Positions 43,966 through 52,117 of a stretch of DNA of 64,000 bases are shown here, piece by piece. The DNA is from Muribaculaceae bacterium (GTDB taxonomy: Bacteria; Bacteroidota; Bacteroidia; Bacteroidales; Muribaculaceae). A model generated the notes under the pieces. It saw only the letters and a program-made list of their open reading frames with translations. It had not been told where the DNA came from and searched no databases. The translations under genes were made by a program, and so were the position numbers. The first letter of the stretch is position 1. Every line of letters begins with the position of its first letter. The DNA lies in contig JAFQZK010000038.1 in assembly GCA_017405965.1 (NCBI GenBank), positions 1 to 64,000 of the forward strand. The letters run 5' to 3'.

Positions 43966-44220
43966 ATGACAGCTTCTTATAACATATCATTCCTGGGTTC
44001 TCCCGAACAAGCTGAGAGCCGTGCGAGTAAAAAGGGTTACCGCTCATCCAAGTACAATAATTACATGGTCGAGGTGGTGGACTTCGACAATGAGAGCCAC
44101 ACCTTCGAGGTGGATGCCCGCAGCGAGGCCGAGGCCAGCGAGCAGGCCGCAGACATGGCGATGGCCGCAGGTCTGCAGGTGAGTTACTGCAATGTTTACC
44201 TGTATGTAGATAGTTTTTAA
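43966..44220 (+). CDS. Small acidic protein of a mobile-element gene set
   Basis: The 84-residue protein (MTASYNISFLGSPEQAESRA start) contains KGYRSSKYNNYMVEVVDFDN, FEVDARSEAEASEQAADMAM and ends YLYVDSF. It looks like a small alpha/beta single-domain protein. I do not recognise it. It shares the ATTTTnnnnnnATTATG-type start context with the next gene and with ardA at 58414, which suggests one family of element-borne accessory genes. Confidence 0.65.
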   Translation: MTASYNISFLGSPEQAESRASKKGYRSSKYNNYMVEVVDFDNESHTFEVDARSEAEASEQAADMAMAAGLQVSYCNVYLYVDSF

Positions 44221-44254
44221 TTCCTTATATATTCATTTTCAAAATTTTACGATT

Positions 44255-44854
44255 ATGGCAAATCTGATTTTAGCAAGCAAGCGAGAGGTAAAGAGTGGTG
44301 CAATGATGTGGCATGTGTACCGCAGTGAGGACAGTGTGAAAAGCGGCGAGTTCTACTTTTCCGAGCCTTTGAAGGCTTTACGTTACGCTTTCATCCTTAG
44401 AAAGCGCACTGGCGCAGTGATCCCGAAAGCCATCTATAACAAGCTGATGGCCGAGGTGAAGGCGAGCCAGCCGCAGCAGGAGCCGAGCGCAGCGCCCGAG
44501 CAGGAGCAGCCCACCGCCGAGGTGGTGGGCGAGCCCTCGCCGCTGGCCCGTCAGTGGGTCGAGATGAAGGCCAAGCACCCCGATGCGATTTTGTTGTTCC
44601 GCGTTGATGAGTTCTACATGAGTTTTGATGATGATGCGGTAGCCGTTAGCGAGATTTTGGGCATAGTTCTCACGCGCACGCAGGCGAAGGACATCACCGA
44701 GCGTCAGGCCGCATTCCCCGCCCATGCCCTCGACAGCTATCTGCCCCGTCTGGTTAGGGCTGGCAAGCGTGTAGCCATCTGTGATGGCCTGCCCGAGCCT
44801 CAGCCCGAGAAGAAGAGCCGCAAGCGCAGCACCAAAAAAGCCGAGAACAAGTAA
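44255..44854 (+). CDS. Solitary MutS domain I (mismatch-recognition-like) protein
   Basis: The 199-residue protein has an N-terminal segment (about 1-75: LASKREVKSGAMMWHVYRSE) and then a MutS domain I: PLARQWVEMKAKHPDAILLF, RVDEFYMSFDDDAVAVSEIL, GIVLTRTQ and AFPAHALDSYLPRLVRAGKR, ending VAICDGLPEP. In MutS the Phe-x-Glu pair contacts the mismatch; here it reads F-Y-M, so the Glu is lost. No connector, clamp or ATPase domain follows; the chain ends in a basic tail (KKSRKRSTKKAENK). It could compete with MutS or bind DNA on the element. Confidence 0.8.
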   Translation: MANLILASKREVKSGAMMWHVYRSEDSVKSGEFYFSEPLKALRYAFILRKRTGAVIPKAIYNKLMAEVKASQPQQEPSAAPEQEQPTAEVVGEPSPLARQWVEMKAKHPDAILLFRVDEFYMSFDDDAVAVSEILGIVLTRTQAKDITERQAAFPAHALDSYLPRLVRAGKRVAICDGLPEPQPEKKSRKRSTKKAENK

Positions 44855-44912
44855 GTATAAGTTTAACAGGTGGGCGAGGCCAGCCCCCGCCCACCGCAAA
44901 AAATCAAGAGCT

Positions 44913-45188
44913 ATGACACGAGAAGTGAAAAAGGCGGTTTCCCGCATTCGCCGAGTACAGGACGCAGTGTATAACAACAAGGTGGGCATTTGCCACTCGA
45001 TGAGCATCCACACCAATACGCTGGTGCGATGCGATGGAGAGGTGATGACATGGTGGACGGTGTTCGCCCACCAAGGCGAGCCGCCCGCCAAGGCCTGCAG
45101 GTCATGGACATTTGCCGATGACAGCACGGCCGAGGACATCGAGGGCATCCTCAAGGAGTTGAGCGAGTACATCGAGCACGAGGTTTAA
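44913..45188 (+). CDS. Small unrecognised protein of the same gene set
   Basis: The 91-residue product starts MTREVKKAVSRIRRVQDAVY and contains DGEVMTWWTVFAHQGEPPAK and EDIEGILKELSEYIEHEV at its end. I start it at ATG 44913, after the GGTGGGCG/CGCCCACC hairpin (44869-44895); an upstream in-frame start would cross the preceding gene. Its last third is duplicated at 48791-48858. Function unknown. Confidence 0.65.
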   Translation: MTREVKKAVSRIRRVQDAVYNNKVGICHSMSIHTNTLVRCDGEVMTWWTVFAHQGEPPAKACRSWTFADDSTAEDIEGILKELSEYIEHEV

Positions 45189-45290
45189 GGCCTCCCGTTC
45201 CGCAGGTGGGCGAGCGATCGCCCACCGATCGGAACCGGCGCCGGACGCCCCCCCTCGATGGGGAACGCCCGGCTTTTCGCTGTCTTTTGC
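45096..45290 (+). repeat. Direct repeat, left copy (3' end of the 91-residue gene plus terminator)
   Basis: About 190 bases, from the TGGACATTTGCCGA codons through the stop and a GC-rich terminator region (GGTGGGCGA/TCGCCCACC hairpin at 45205-45226, then GCCGG...CCGGC-TTTT), recur at 48783-48955. The copies bracket the BspA-like and UvrD-like genes. Confidence 0.8.
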
Positions 45291-45407
45291 CATCCCACGA
45301 CACAAACATACCTTTGCCACAAACTTAAATTGATAGATAATCTTTCCGTGGATCAGGACCGCATCTGTTGCATCTTCGAGGTGAATGGCTTGAAAGTATT
45401 CCTTTAA

Positions 45408-46070
45408 TTAATTCCCTTTTTTAATAAATATAGTTTTACAATTACTGGAGCCCTCATTTTTTACTACAGAAGAAGGTAGTACTAATTCTTTTAGACGGCT
45501 ACATCCATAAAAAACATTTGTCCCTATCTCTTTTAGTGTGTCTGGGAGGTTCAAATGTGAGATTGTTGTATATTTAAAGCTCTGATTTCCTAATCGGGTG
45601 GTACCAATGGGAACAGAGTATTCTGGTCCTTTTGCGGATGGATATGCGATTAGTTCAATACAATTAGGTTCTACTTTTCCTTCCCTGTTGAAACCTTCTC
45701 GAGTAAATAGAACTCCATCAACAGATAGAAATACAGGATTACCTGGATGAACGTATATTTTTGAGAGATGATGCCGGCCACATCCATTCCAAATAATCTT
45801 TCTGACGGAAAATGGAATAACCAGTTCTTCCAAATCATCACATTCTTCAAAAGGATGTCCTGAAATCTCAACAACATCTAATAACACTCCGTCTATCTCA
45901 AGTTTGTCAGGAATTGAGATCCTTTTTGGGGTGCATACATAATCTACACTGCCATATGAAGGCATCTTAAAGAAAACCGTATTAGGAGATACCCCTTTGG
46001 GAATGTTTATTCCTTGAATTGCAATACCATGTTCTCTTTTAATGACCTTAAATATATCATTGTTATTCAT
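45408..46070 (-). CDS. BspA-type leucine-rich-repeat protein
   Basis: The 220-residue protein contains LRR_5-type repeats: FEECDDLEELVIPFSVRKII, FKYTTISHLNLPDTLKEIGT and VFYGCSRLKELVLPSSV. There is no signal peptide, so unlike surface BspA it may be cytosolic or a fragment. It is AT-rich relative to the flanking genes. It lies downstream of the UvrD-like gene on the same strand with a 200-base gap. Function unknown; ligand binding is likely. Confidence 0.75.
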   Translation of the reverse strand: MNNNDIFKVIKREHGIAIQGINIPKGVSPNTVFFKMPSYGSVDYVCTPKRISIPDKLEIDGVLLDVVEISGHPFEECDDLEELVIPFSVRKIIWNGCGRHHLSKIYVHPGNPVFLSVDGVLFTREGFNREGKVEPNCIELIAYPSAKGPEYSVPIGTTRLGNQSFKYTTISHLNLPDTLKEIGTNVFYGCSRLKELVLPSSVVKNEGSSNCKTIFIKKGN

Positions 46071-46272
46071 CTGTCCCTAATATTTCAATTTAACATATAA
46101 ACCCCTTAATCCACATCACCATTCTTTAATAGAGAATTTTTTGTTAAATATCTTACTATGTTCTTCTTCTCTTTTTTGAACCTTATAACCTTGACTGACA
46201 GAAGGAATTCTACGAGGAGAACATTGGCAGGACGTTCTGCGGAATATTTAGTGTTTTGTTAGAAATAAACAA

Positions 46273-48681
46273 TCAATAATTCATTAGTTTAAGTTTAGCA
46301 AACTTTAAAAGAATCATTCTACTCTCATGATTATCAAACTCGATTTCAAGAGAAGCGCCTTGTGACAATTTTTTTATTCGTTTGATAGTGCCCCTCCCAA
46401 AACGTTTGTGCTCTACAACACTTCCTTCTCTGATCTGATCTAAAGATAATATATCAAAACCTAATTCTGAATTGTTAGAAGCCACGGCTCTTGCTTTTCT
46501 GGCATCATGTTGAGACAAGGGAGGGGCATCTGTAGTATTATTGGCATCGTATATCCTAAGATATGTAGACTGAATGAATCGATCGCCTTTTACAAAACGA
46601 ACTTTGTAACTAGAGTCTGATGACTTTTCTATAATCTCCCCAATACCGAAAGCTCGATGTATAACTTTATCACCAACATTAAAATTCAAAGGAATGGATT
46701 CGCTGTCAAGTTCTTCTATTACTTGCTTCGTTCCTTCAAATAAGACGGCCATCTGCTCTTTTGTCAAATCACCCTTTACCTCTATAAGTCCATCTTTGAC
46801 TTCTTTCAAAAATCTAGAAGGGAATTTATCCGAACGGGTCGCAGAATTATAACCTTCGGATTCAGTTAAGAATAATCCTCGTTCTGCTCTAGTGACTGCA
46901 ACATACATTAGTCTTCGTTCTTCTTCCTCTCCATTCTTTTTGCGTTCGCGTATCGTGCGATGGCTGGGAAAAATGCCTTCTGTCAATCCACAAACAAATA
47001 CATAAGGAAACTCAAGACCTTTTGCCTGATGAATTGTCATCAACTTCACAGCAGTTCCATCATTCTTGTAGTCTGCATTTGTATATAGAGCAACATCTTG
47101 AAGATATGTTTCCAAAGAGACATCATCTTCCTCGGCATTTATCATTTCATATTCTTTAATAGAATGCTTTAGTTCTGCAATGTTTTCAAGTCTTTCATCA
47201 TCGCCTTCTGTGCGATACATATCCTCCAAACCACTTCCTTTGAAAACGTGATCAAATAAATCAGACACTAACATATATTTACTCTTCTCTGTTAGTTCAT
47301 CAATAAGCTGAATGAAACTTAAGATAGATGATTTGTTAAAAGCATCATCTTTATGATGCTTAAGAAGAGCATCATAAAGCGAAGTATTTTCGGCACTTGC
47401 CAATTCCTGCAATCTGGCCATAGACACCTTGCCAAATTTTCGAGAAGGAGTATTAATAATTCTCCTGAAGGACAAATCATCTTGTTTGTAGGCAATGAGT
47501 CTGAAATAGGCGAGCATATCTTTTATCTCTCTACGTTCAAAGAAACGAATACCTCCCCAAACCACATATTTTATCTGCTTTTTCAAGAGAGCTTGCTCTA
47601 TAGTCCGTGAAAGATAGGAAGCACGATAGAGAATAGCAAAATCATTATATTCACTACCATTCTTTGATATGTTTTCGATTTGAGTTGCTATCCAATTTGC
47701 TTCATCTGTTTCAGTTTTTCCATGATAATGTAAAACTATCTTGCTTGACGGAGTTATTGTAAATAGGTCTTTAGGTATTCTGTTTTCATTGTGAGAGATA
47801 ATAGAGTTAGCGACATCGAGAATATTAGGTGTGGAGCGATAATTCTGGTTAAGTATCACATCAGTTTCAGCTGGGAATGAGAGAAACCCATCAGGCTTTG
47901 CCCCTCTCCATTCGTAAATACACTGATCTGGATCTCCAACTATAAATAAATTATCATATCCCCCAGCTAGGTTATTGACAATTGTCCAATCAGCTCCACT
48001 ACAATCCTGCGCCTCATCGACCATTATGTAATTCATTTTTTGCTGCCAATAGACGAGAGCATCTTCGTGGTGATTCATTATATAAAGAGTAAAATATATA
48101 AGGTCTTGGAAATCTAACAAATAATTCTTCTGTTGGAGTTGAATATATCTTATTACTGGTATGACCGAATCAGATAGCCCCTCAAAAGAAATATTCGATG
48201 TCGGAACAATGATCTCTTCTATATATGGATTAAATATTTTGTATCCACCTACTCTTGATAGAAAGGCTTTTACAGTTGTATCTTTGGCGTCCAAATGAAA
48301 CTCCTCCATCACTTGTTTAGCAAGCAATTTAGAATCTTCATCATCAATAATTATGAAACTTTTCGGGTAGCCTAATCGATGAATTTCCCTTCTCAAAAAC
48401 TTGACGCAAAAACCATGAATGGTGCAAACGAAGTCATTGACGTGCCCACGATGAACGAGTTTTGAAATTCTAATCTTCATTTCTTGCGCAGCCTTATTCG
48501 TGAAAGTCATGCACAAGATATTACCAGGATCAATACCCAATTCATTCACCAAGTATGCGTATCGATGCGCGAGAACTCGTGTTTTTCCAGATCCGGCGCC
48601 AGCAACAACACGCACCTTGCCCTCTGTAGCAACAACAGCCTCACATTGCTTATTATTTAAGTCTTTGAAAATGTCATTCAT
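46273..48681 (-). CDS. UvrD/Rep/PcrA-family DNA helicase (accessory copy)
   Basis: The 802-residue SF1A helicase shows motif I AGAGSGKTRVLAHRYAYLV, motif Ia MTFTNKAAQEM, motif II YIMVDEAQDC, motif III VGDPDQCIYEWRGA, motif IV LNQNYRSTPNIL, motif V LMTIHQAKGLEFPYVFVCGL and motif VI RRLMYVAVTRAE. The C-terminus has two VxHxxFGxG modules (VIHRAFGIGEII and VEHKRFGRGTI) where PcrA usually has one. A minus-strand -7 box TAATTTTG is at 48716-48709. Being bracketed by duplicated sequence and away from repair genes, it is probably an acquired, possibly defence-related, helicase. Confidence 0.92.
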   Translation of the reverse strand: MNDIFKDLNNKQCEAVVATEGKVRVVAGAGSGKTRVLAHRYAYLVNELGIDPGNILCMTFTNKAAQEMKIRISKLVHRGHVNDFVCTIHGFCVKFLRREIHRLGYPKSFIIIDDEDSKLLAKQVMEEFHLDAKDTTVKAFLSRVGGYKIFNPYIEEIIVPTSNISFEGLSDSVIPVIRYIQLQQKNYLLDFQDLIYFTLYIMNHHEDALVYWQQKMNYIMVDEAQDCSGADWTIVNNLAGGYDNLFIVGDPDQCIYEWRGAKPDGFLSFPAETDVILNQNYRSTPNILDVANSIISHNENRIPKDLFTITPSSKIVLHYHGKTETDEANWIATQIENISKNGSEYNDFAILYRASYLSRTIEQALLKKQIKYVVWGGIRFFERREIKDMLAYFRLIAYKQDDLSFRRIINTPSRKFGKVSMARLQELASAENTSLYDALLKHHKDDAFNKSSILSFIQLIDELTEKSKYMLVSDLFDHVFKGSGLEDMYRTEGDDERLENIAELKHSIKEYEMINAEEDDVSLETYLQDVALYTNADYKNDGTAVKLMTIHQAKGLEFPYVFVCGLTEGIFPSHRTIRERKKNGEEEERRLMYVAVTRAERGLFLTESEGYNSATRSDKFPSRFLKEVKDGLIEVKGDLTKEQMAVLFEGTKQVIEELDSESIPLNFNVGDKVIHRAFGIGEIIEKSSDSSYKVRFVKGDRFIQSTYLRIYDANNTTDAPPLSQHDARKARAVASNNSELGFDILSLDQIREGSVVEHKRFGRGTIKRIKKLSQGASLEIEFDNHESRMILLKFAKLKLMNY

Positions 48682-48782
48682 TGTTAATCGATTTATGCTA
48701 TCCTATCGCAAAATTAGATATTTTTTGGGAAATATGGTAATAAATGATAAATAAATACCAAAGTATATGGAAGCTGTTGCTT

Positions 48783-48955
48783 GTAGTTCTTGGACGTTTG
48801 CCGAGGACATCGAAGGCATCCTCAAGGAGCTTAGCGAGTACATCGAGCACGAGGTTTAAGGCCTCCCGTTCCGCAGGTGGGAAAGAAGATCGCCCACCGA
48901 TCGGAACCGGCGCCGGACGTCCCCCATCGAGGGAGAACGCCCGGCTTTGTCATTG
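48783..48955 (+). pseudogene. Direct repeat, right copy (truncated 91-residue gene)
   Basis: The copy translates to SWTFAEDIEGILKELSEYIE and HEV-stop, with DDSTA deleted relative to the gene at 44913. It continues into the same GC-rich terminator. The left hairpin arm is altered (GGTGGGAAAGAAGATCGCCCACC). It lies upstream of the helicase on the opposite strand. Confidence 0.8.
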
Positions 48956-49026
48956 AGAACGAGAAATTTTTTCTGAGAATTGAGTGAATTTTATCATGAA
49001 CGCAAAAAGACTGCGGTCTATAGCTT

Positions 49027-49034
49027 TATCTTTG
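49027..49034 (+). promoter_or_regulatory. -7 box of the small HTH gene
   Basis: TATCTTTG followed by GC matches the Bacteroidetes -7 consensus 64 bases before the ATG at 49099. GACTGCGGTC just upstream is a short palindrome. Confidence 0.5.
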
Positions 49035-49098
49035 CGGCGCAAAAATTAATCACGAAGTCATCAGATAGAACAAATAAATCGAAATGAGATAGATTGTT

Positions 49099-49296
49099 AT
49101 GGTAAGCGAAGAGCCTAAAGTATCGGATTTTGGACGATATTCCATAGAAGAAACAAGCAAATTTCTCGGCATTCATCGACACACTTTGCGTCGTTGGACA
49201 GAAGCTGGGAAGATAAGGTGTGGCTTCAGAAGGGCCAACAAGCGAAAATTTTATGAAGGTAGAGAAATCAAACGCATTTGGAGAGCGCATTATTGA
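49099..49296 (+). CDS. Small excisionase/MerR-type helix-turn-helix protein
   Basis: The 65-residue protein is a single DNA-binding domain: FGRYSIEETSKFLGIHRHTL, RRWTEAGKIRCGFRRANKRK and FYEGREIKRIWRAHY. It resembles the helix-turn-helix part of the two excisionase-like proteins at 15569 and 15975 but lacks their N-terminal segment. It may be an excision factor or regulator of the second accessory region; no integrase is adjacent. Confidence 0.8.
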   Translation: MVSEEPKVSDFGRYSIEETSKFLGIHRHTLRRWTEAGKIRCGFRRANKRKFYEGREIKRIWRAHY

Positions 49297-49394
49297 AATC
49301 CCACTTCTCGGTTTGAAAAAGTATATACGTAGTATATAAGAGAAACTAGAATAAAATAATCCGTCAGAAATTTGGAGGTTTCGGCGAAAAGGTG

Positions 49395-49589
49395 TAATTT
49401 TGCGGCCAATTTTAGAAAAAGGCTGTCATGCTGACACTAAGAGTTGACATATTGAAGGGCAAATGCATTCAGACCACAAGTTGGTTTGAAGGCTATCGCC
49501 ATATCGTTTTTGCAGTCAATGCAATGCCGCAAATATGCTCAACGGCTTTCCAGATTAGGCGTCAAGATGACAGTCGCATCATGATATAA
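49395..49589 (+). CDS. Possible 53-residue protein with its own promoter and terminator
   Basis: TAATTTTG (49395-49402) is a -7 box, an ATG at 49428 opens a 53-codon frame (MLTLRVDILKGKCIQTTSWF start) ending at 49589, and a hairpin terminator follows. The protein has no known motif. The unit could equally be a small RNA. Coordinates include the promoter; the coding part is 49428-49589. Confidence 0.35.
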
Positions 49590-49631
49590 CGCGTAATCAT
49601 ATCTGAGATACTACTCTCAAACGATAAAAGA

Positions 49632-49675
49632 GTGGTTGGAAAGTCAAGCAAAGCAAGACATTCCAACCACTTTTC
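49632..49675 (+). terminator. Perfect 10-bp hairpin terminator
   Basis: GTGGTTGGAA (49632-49641) pairs with TTCCAACCAC (49661-49670), followed by TTTTC. Confidence 0.75.
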
Positions 49676-49811
49676 TTGTTATGTGGCCGCAGCTAGCGAT
49701 GACGACTGATTTACCGCCAGCCACCACCTTCTCCTCAACGCTATGCTGCAGCACTAACAACCAACCTAATTACTAACCAGCGTCACATGGCGCACAAATA
49801 CTTAATGTAAA

Positions 49812-50831
49812 ATGATTGAATTTAAGAAGTACAACTCCATCGAAAACTCGTTCAACACCGAGTATATGGAGAAAGTGGTGGCTCAAGTGCCACCTGACAT
49901 GAAGTGGGTAGTGCAGGAGAAAGTGCACGGAACCAACACTAGTTTCCTGTGTGATGGCCAGGATGTGAAGTTCGCTAAGCGTACGTCAAGACTTGCCGAT
50001 GATGAGAAGTTCTACGATTACGCCGAGCTGTTAGAACGCTACAGGAACCGCGTAATTAGTCTCTTCAATCGAGTCAAGAAGAATCATCCTGATGTTAGGG
50101 CCATCTCAGTATTCGGTGAAATGTTTGGTGGACTTTATCCGCACAACGACGTGAAACGCAATCCACGCGTATCGCTCATCCAAAAGGGTGTTTGCTATAG
50201 CCCTGAGCATGATTTCTATGGCTTTGACATATACGTCTTTGCTGAAGATGGTGGCAAGTATTTGCCTGTTGACGAAGTGAACCAACTCTTTGATGATGAG
50301 GGCTTCTTCTATGCTAAGACGCTGTTCCGCGGTTCTCTTACAGAATGTCTGGAGCATCCCAATGCCTTCCAGAGTCACATTGCCGAATGGCTAGGATTAC
50401 CTCCCATTAAGGATAACATCTGCGAAGGTGTGGTAATCAGGCCTATTGAACCACTTTTCTTGAGGAATGGTGACAGGGTCATCATCAAGAATAAGAACGA
50501 GCGTTTTTCAGAGAAGAAAGGCGAGAAGAAACGGAACAAGCTTTTTACTGAGCCAGTTCCTTTCAGTGAAACGCTGAAGCTGCTGCTCGTTAAAGCTGAG
50601 ACCTTCGTTAACGAGAACCGTCTCGCCAACGTGATAAGCCACATCGGAGAAGTGCAATTCCCCCAAGACTTCGGTAAAGTCATGGGGCTGTTCTCCAGGG
50701 ATGTGCTTGAGGATTTCTTGAAGGAACACAGCGGCGAGTTCGCTTCACTCGAAAAGTGCGAACAGAAGACCTTCAACAAGGAAGTCAACAAGTTCTGCAC
50801 AACCCTCGTGAAGCAGATTTATATGAGCTAG
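49812..50831 (+). CDS. Rnl2-family RNA ligase
   Basis: The 339-residue protein has nucleotidyltransferase motifs in order: motif I EKVHGTNTS with the adenylated Lys (about 37), KFAKRTSRL (Ia), SVFGEMFGG (III region), FDIYVF (IIIa), EGVVIRPIEP (IV) and VIIKNKNERFSEK (V). This is the T4 Rnl2 / RNA-editing-ligase layout, which seals 3'-OH/5'-P nicks in RNA. The C-terminal domain has about 110 residues. Beside defence genes it may repair tRNAs cut by anticodon nucleases, a fit with the tRNA array further right. Confidence 0.88.
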   Translation: MIEFKKYNSIENSFNTEYMEKVVAQVPPDMKWVVQEKVHGTNTSFLCDGQDVKFAKRTSRLADDEKFYDYAELLERYRNRVISLFNRVKKNHPDVRAISVFGEMFGGLYPHNDVKRNPRVSLIQKGVCYSPEHDFYGFDIYVFAEDGGKYLPVDEVNQLFDDEGFFYAKTLFRGSLTECLEHPNAFQSHIAEWLGLPPIKDNICEGVVIRPIEPLFLRNGDRVIIKNKNERFSEKKGEKKRNKLFTEPVPFSETLKLLLVKAETFVNENRLANVISHIGEVQFPQDFGKVMGLFSRDVLEDFLKEHSGEFASLEKCEQKTFNKEVNKFCTTLVKQIYMS

Positions 50832-51085
50832 GCATTCATCCTGGTAATAATTAAATAGCAACCATTCTCCCCGTGCCTCTCTACTGGGGCACGGAGAGAT
50901 TAAAACCAACAAACAAATGGACAGATTAAGACTAACGAGACTTAGACAGGTGTTGAAAACAACGAGTTATTCATTCATATCGTTTAATCATGATCAGAAG
51001 CGCAACGCGGATGAATGCCGACCCATGCGCAGCCTGATATTTTAATCAACAATCATTATGGACAATTCAATTACACAAGATATTC

Positions 51086-51499
51086 ATGCCGGCAAACAAG
51101 AACGCGTTAATACGCTACAAGACTATAGACCGCTGCCTGCGGAACAGGTTCCGTCTATGGACCATAGACGACCTGACCGAGGCTTGCTCGGATGCCCTAT
51201 ACGAGATGGAGGGCATCACCAAGGGAGTGTCCGTTCGGACCGTGCAGGGCGACCTCCAAATCATGCGGTCCGACAAGTTGGGCTACAACGCCCCGATCGA
51301 GGTCTTTGACAAGATCTACTACAGGTACGCTGACCCCAACTACTCGATCAACGAGATGCCCCTGACCGAGGACGACTGCCGTCTGCTCAAGCAGGCCGTT
51401 GAGATGCTTGACGACGATGGCAAGGCAACCGTGAATGAGATGCGGGGCGTGCTCTCGCTTGTGCGGGAGCGGCTCACCGCCCTTTTGAACTACGGATAG
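51086..51499 (+). CDS. Truncated WYL-type regulator (DNA-binding part only)
   Basis: The 137-residue protein begins MPANKNALIRYKTIDRCLRN, nearly the same start as the full WYL regulator at 33920 (MPANKNAMTRYMILDELLSN). It keeps the winged-helix region (TIDDLTEACSDALYEMEGIT, VRTVQGDLQIM) and the linker, and stops before any WYL domain. The downstream DNA shows no remaining WYL sequence. It is either a decayed copy or a ligand-blind regulator able to bind related operators. The DNA is GC-richer than the full-length gene. Confidence 0.8.
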   Translation: MPANKNALIRYKTIDRCLRNRFRLWTIDDLTEACSDALYEMEGITKGVSVRTVQGDLQIMRSDKLGYNAPIEVFDKIYYRYADPNYSINEMPLTEDDCRLLKQAVEMLDDDGKATVNEMRGVLSLVRERLTALLNYG

Positions 51500-52117
51500 A
51501 GCCTCACATAATGAGAAACGACAATCAAGTTATGCATTACGCTTATGGCTAGCGTAATGCATAACTTGATATAAACTCCAGGCCTTTTCCCAAGTCATCA
51601 TTATCAAAAAAAGAATTGAATTTTTGTTAATAGGATTAATCTTTCATGGGCGAGATAAGATTTTTAGTTTTTCTACAACATCTTTTATGCGTCTACATCT
51701 GTGAATCTGACCAATTAATGGGGATGAAAGTAAAAAAAGAAATTCGGCCAAAATAGATTAGGGTGACTGAAAACATTACCATCCCTGCATTAATTAGGCA
51801 CATTGCGTTAAAAGCAATAGTTACACTCTATAACATGATGACACATGTTCACAACATTGTTATTTGGCAACTCCCCATCTCAACTTGTCGCATCTTAACA
51901 CTGGGAAATATCGATACAATCTTTTCTTCTAATTTTGTTCGATTCATTTTTCTGAAAAACTTATTAAACATACTATTTACAACATAATAGAGAATTACAA
52001 TTTCTTTCATTTGAGGAAATTTTTGACTTGTTTATGGAATTTTTTAAAAAATAATTGGAAATTATTTGTTTATTATGGAAATTATTTATACCTTTGCGGA
52101 AATTAAATAATGATTGT
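51500..52117. other. Intergenic with a 19-bp perfect palindrome and the IetAS promoter
   Basis: A hairpin of two exact 19-base arms (51524-51542 and 51552-51570, loop TTATGGCTA) opens the region. The rest is AT-rich without a credible gene. The IetA-like promoter lies at its right end. Confidence 0.6.
52056..52096 (+). promoter_or_regulatory. Promoter of the IetAS-like pair
   Basis: TTTG (52065-52068), a 20-base spacer and TACCTTTG (52089-52096) match the Bacteroidetes consensus exactly. TGGAAATTATTT occurs twice (52056 and 52076), 20 bases apart, overlapping both promoter elements, so a repressor could bind here. Confidence 0.7.

Noticed and set aside
51763-51987. 74-codon open frame before the IetAS-like pair
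   Set aside because: AT-rich intergenic DNA, no promoter or motif; likely chance.
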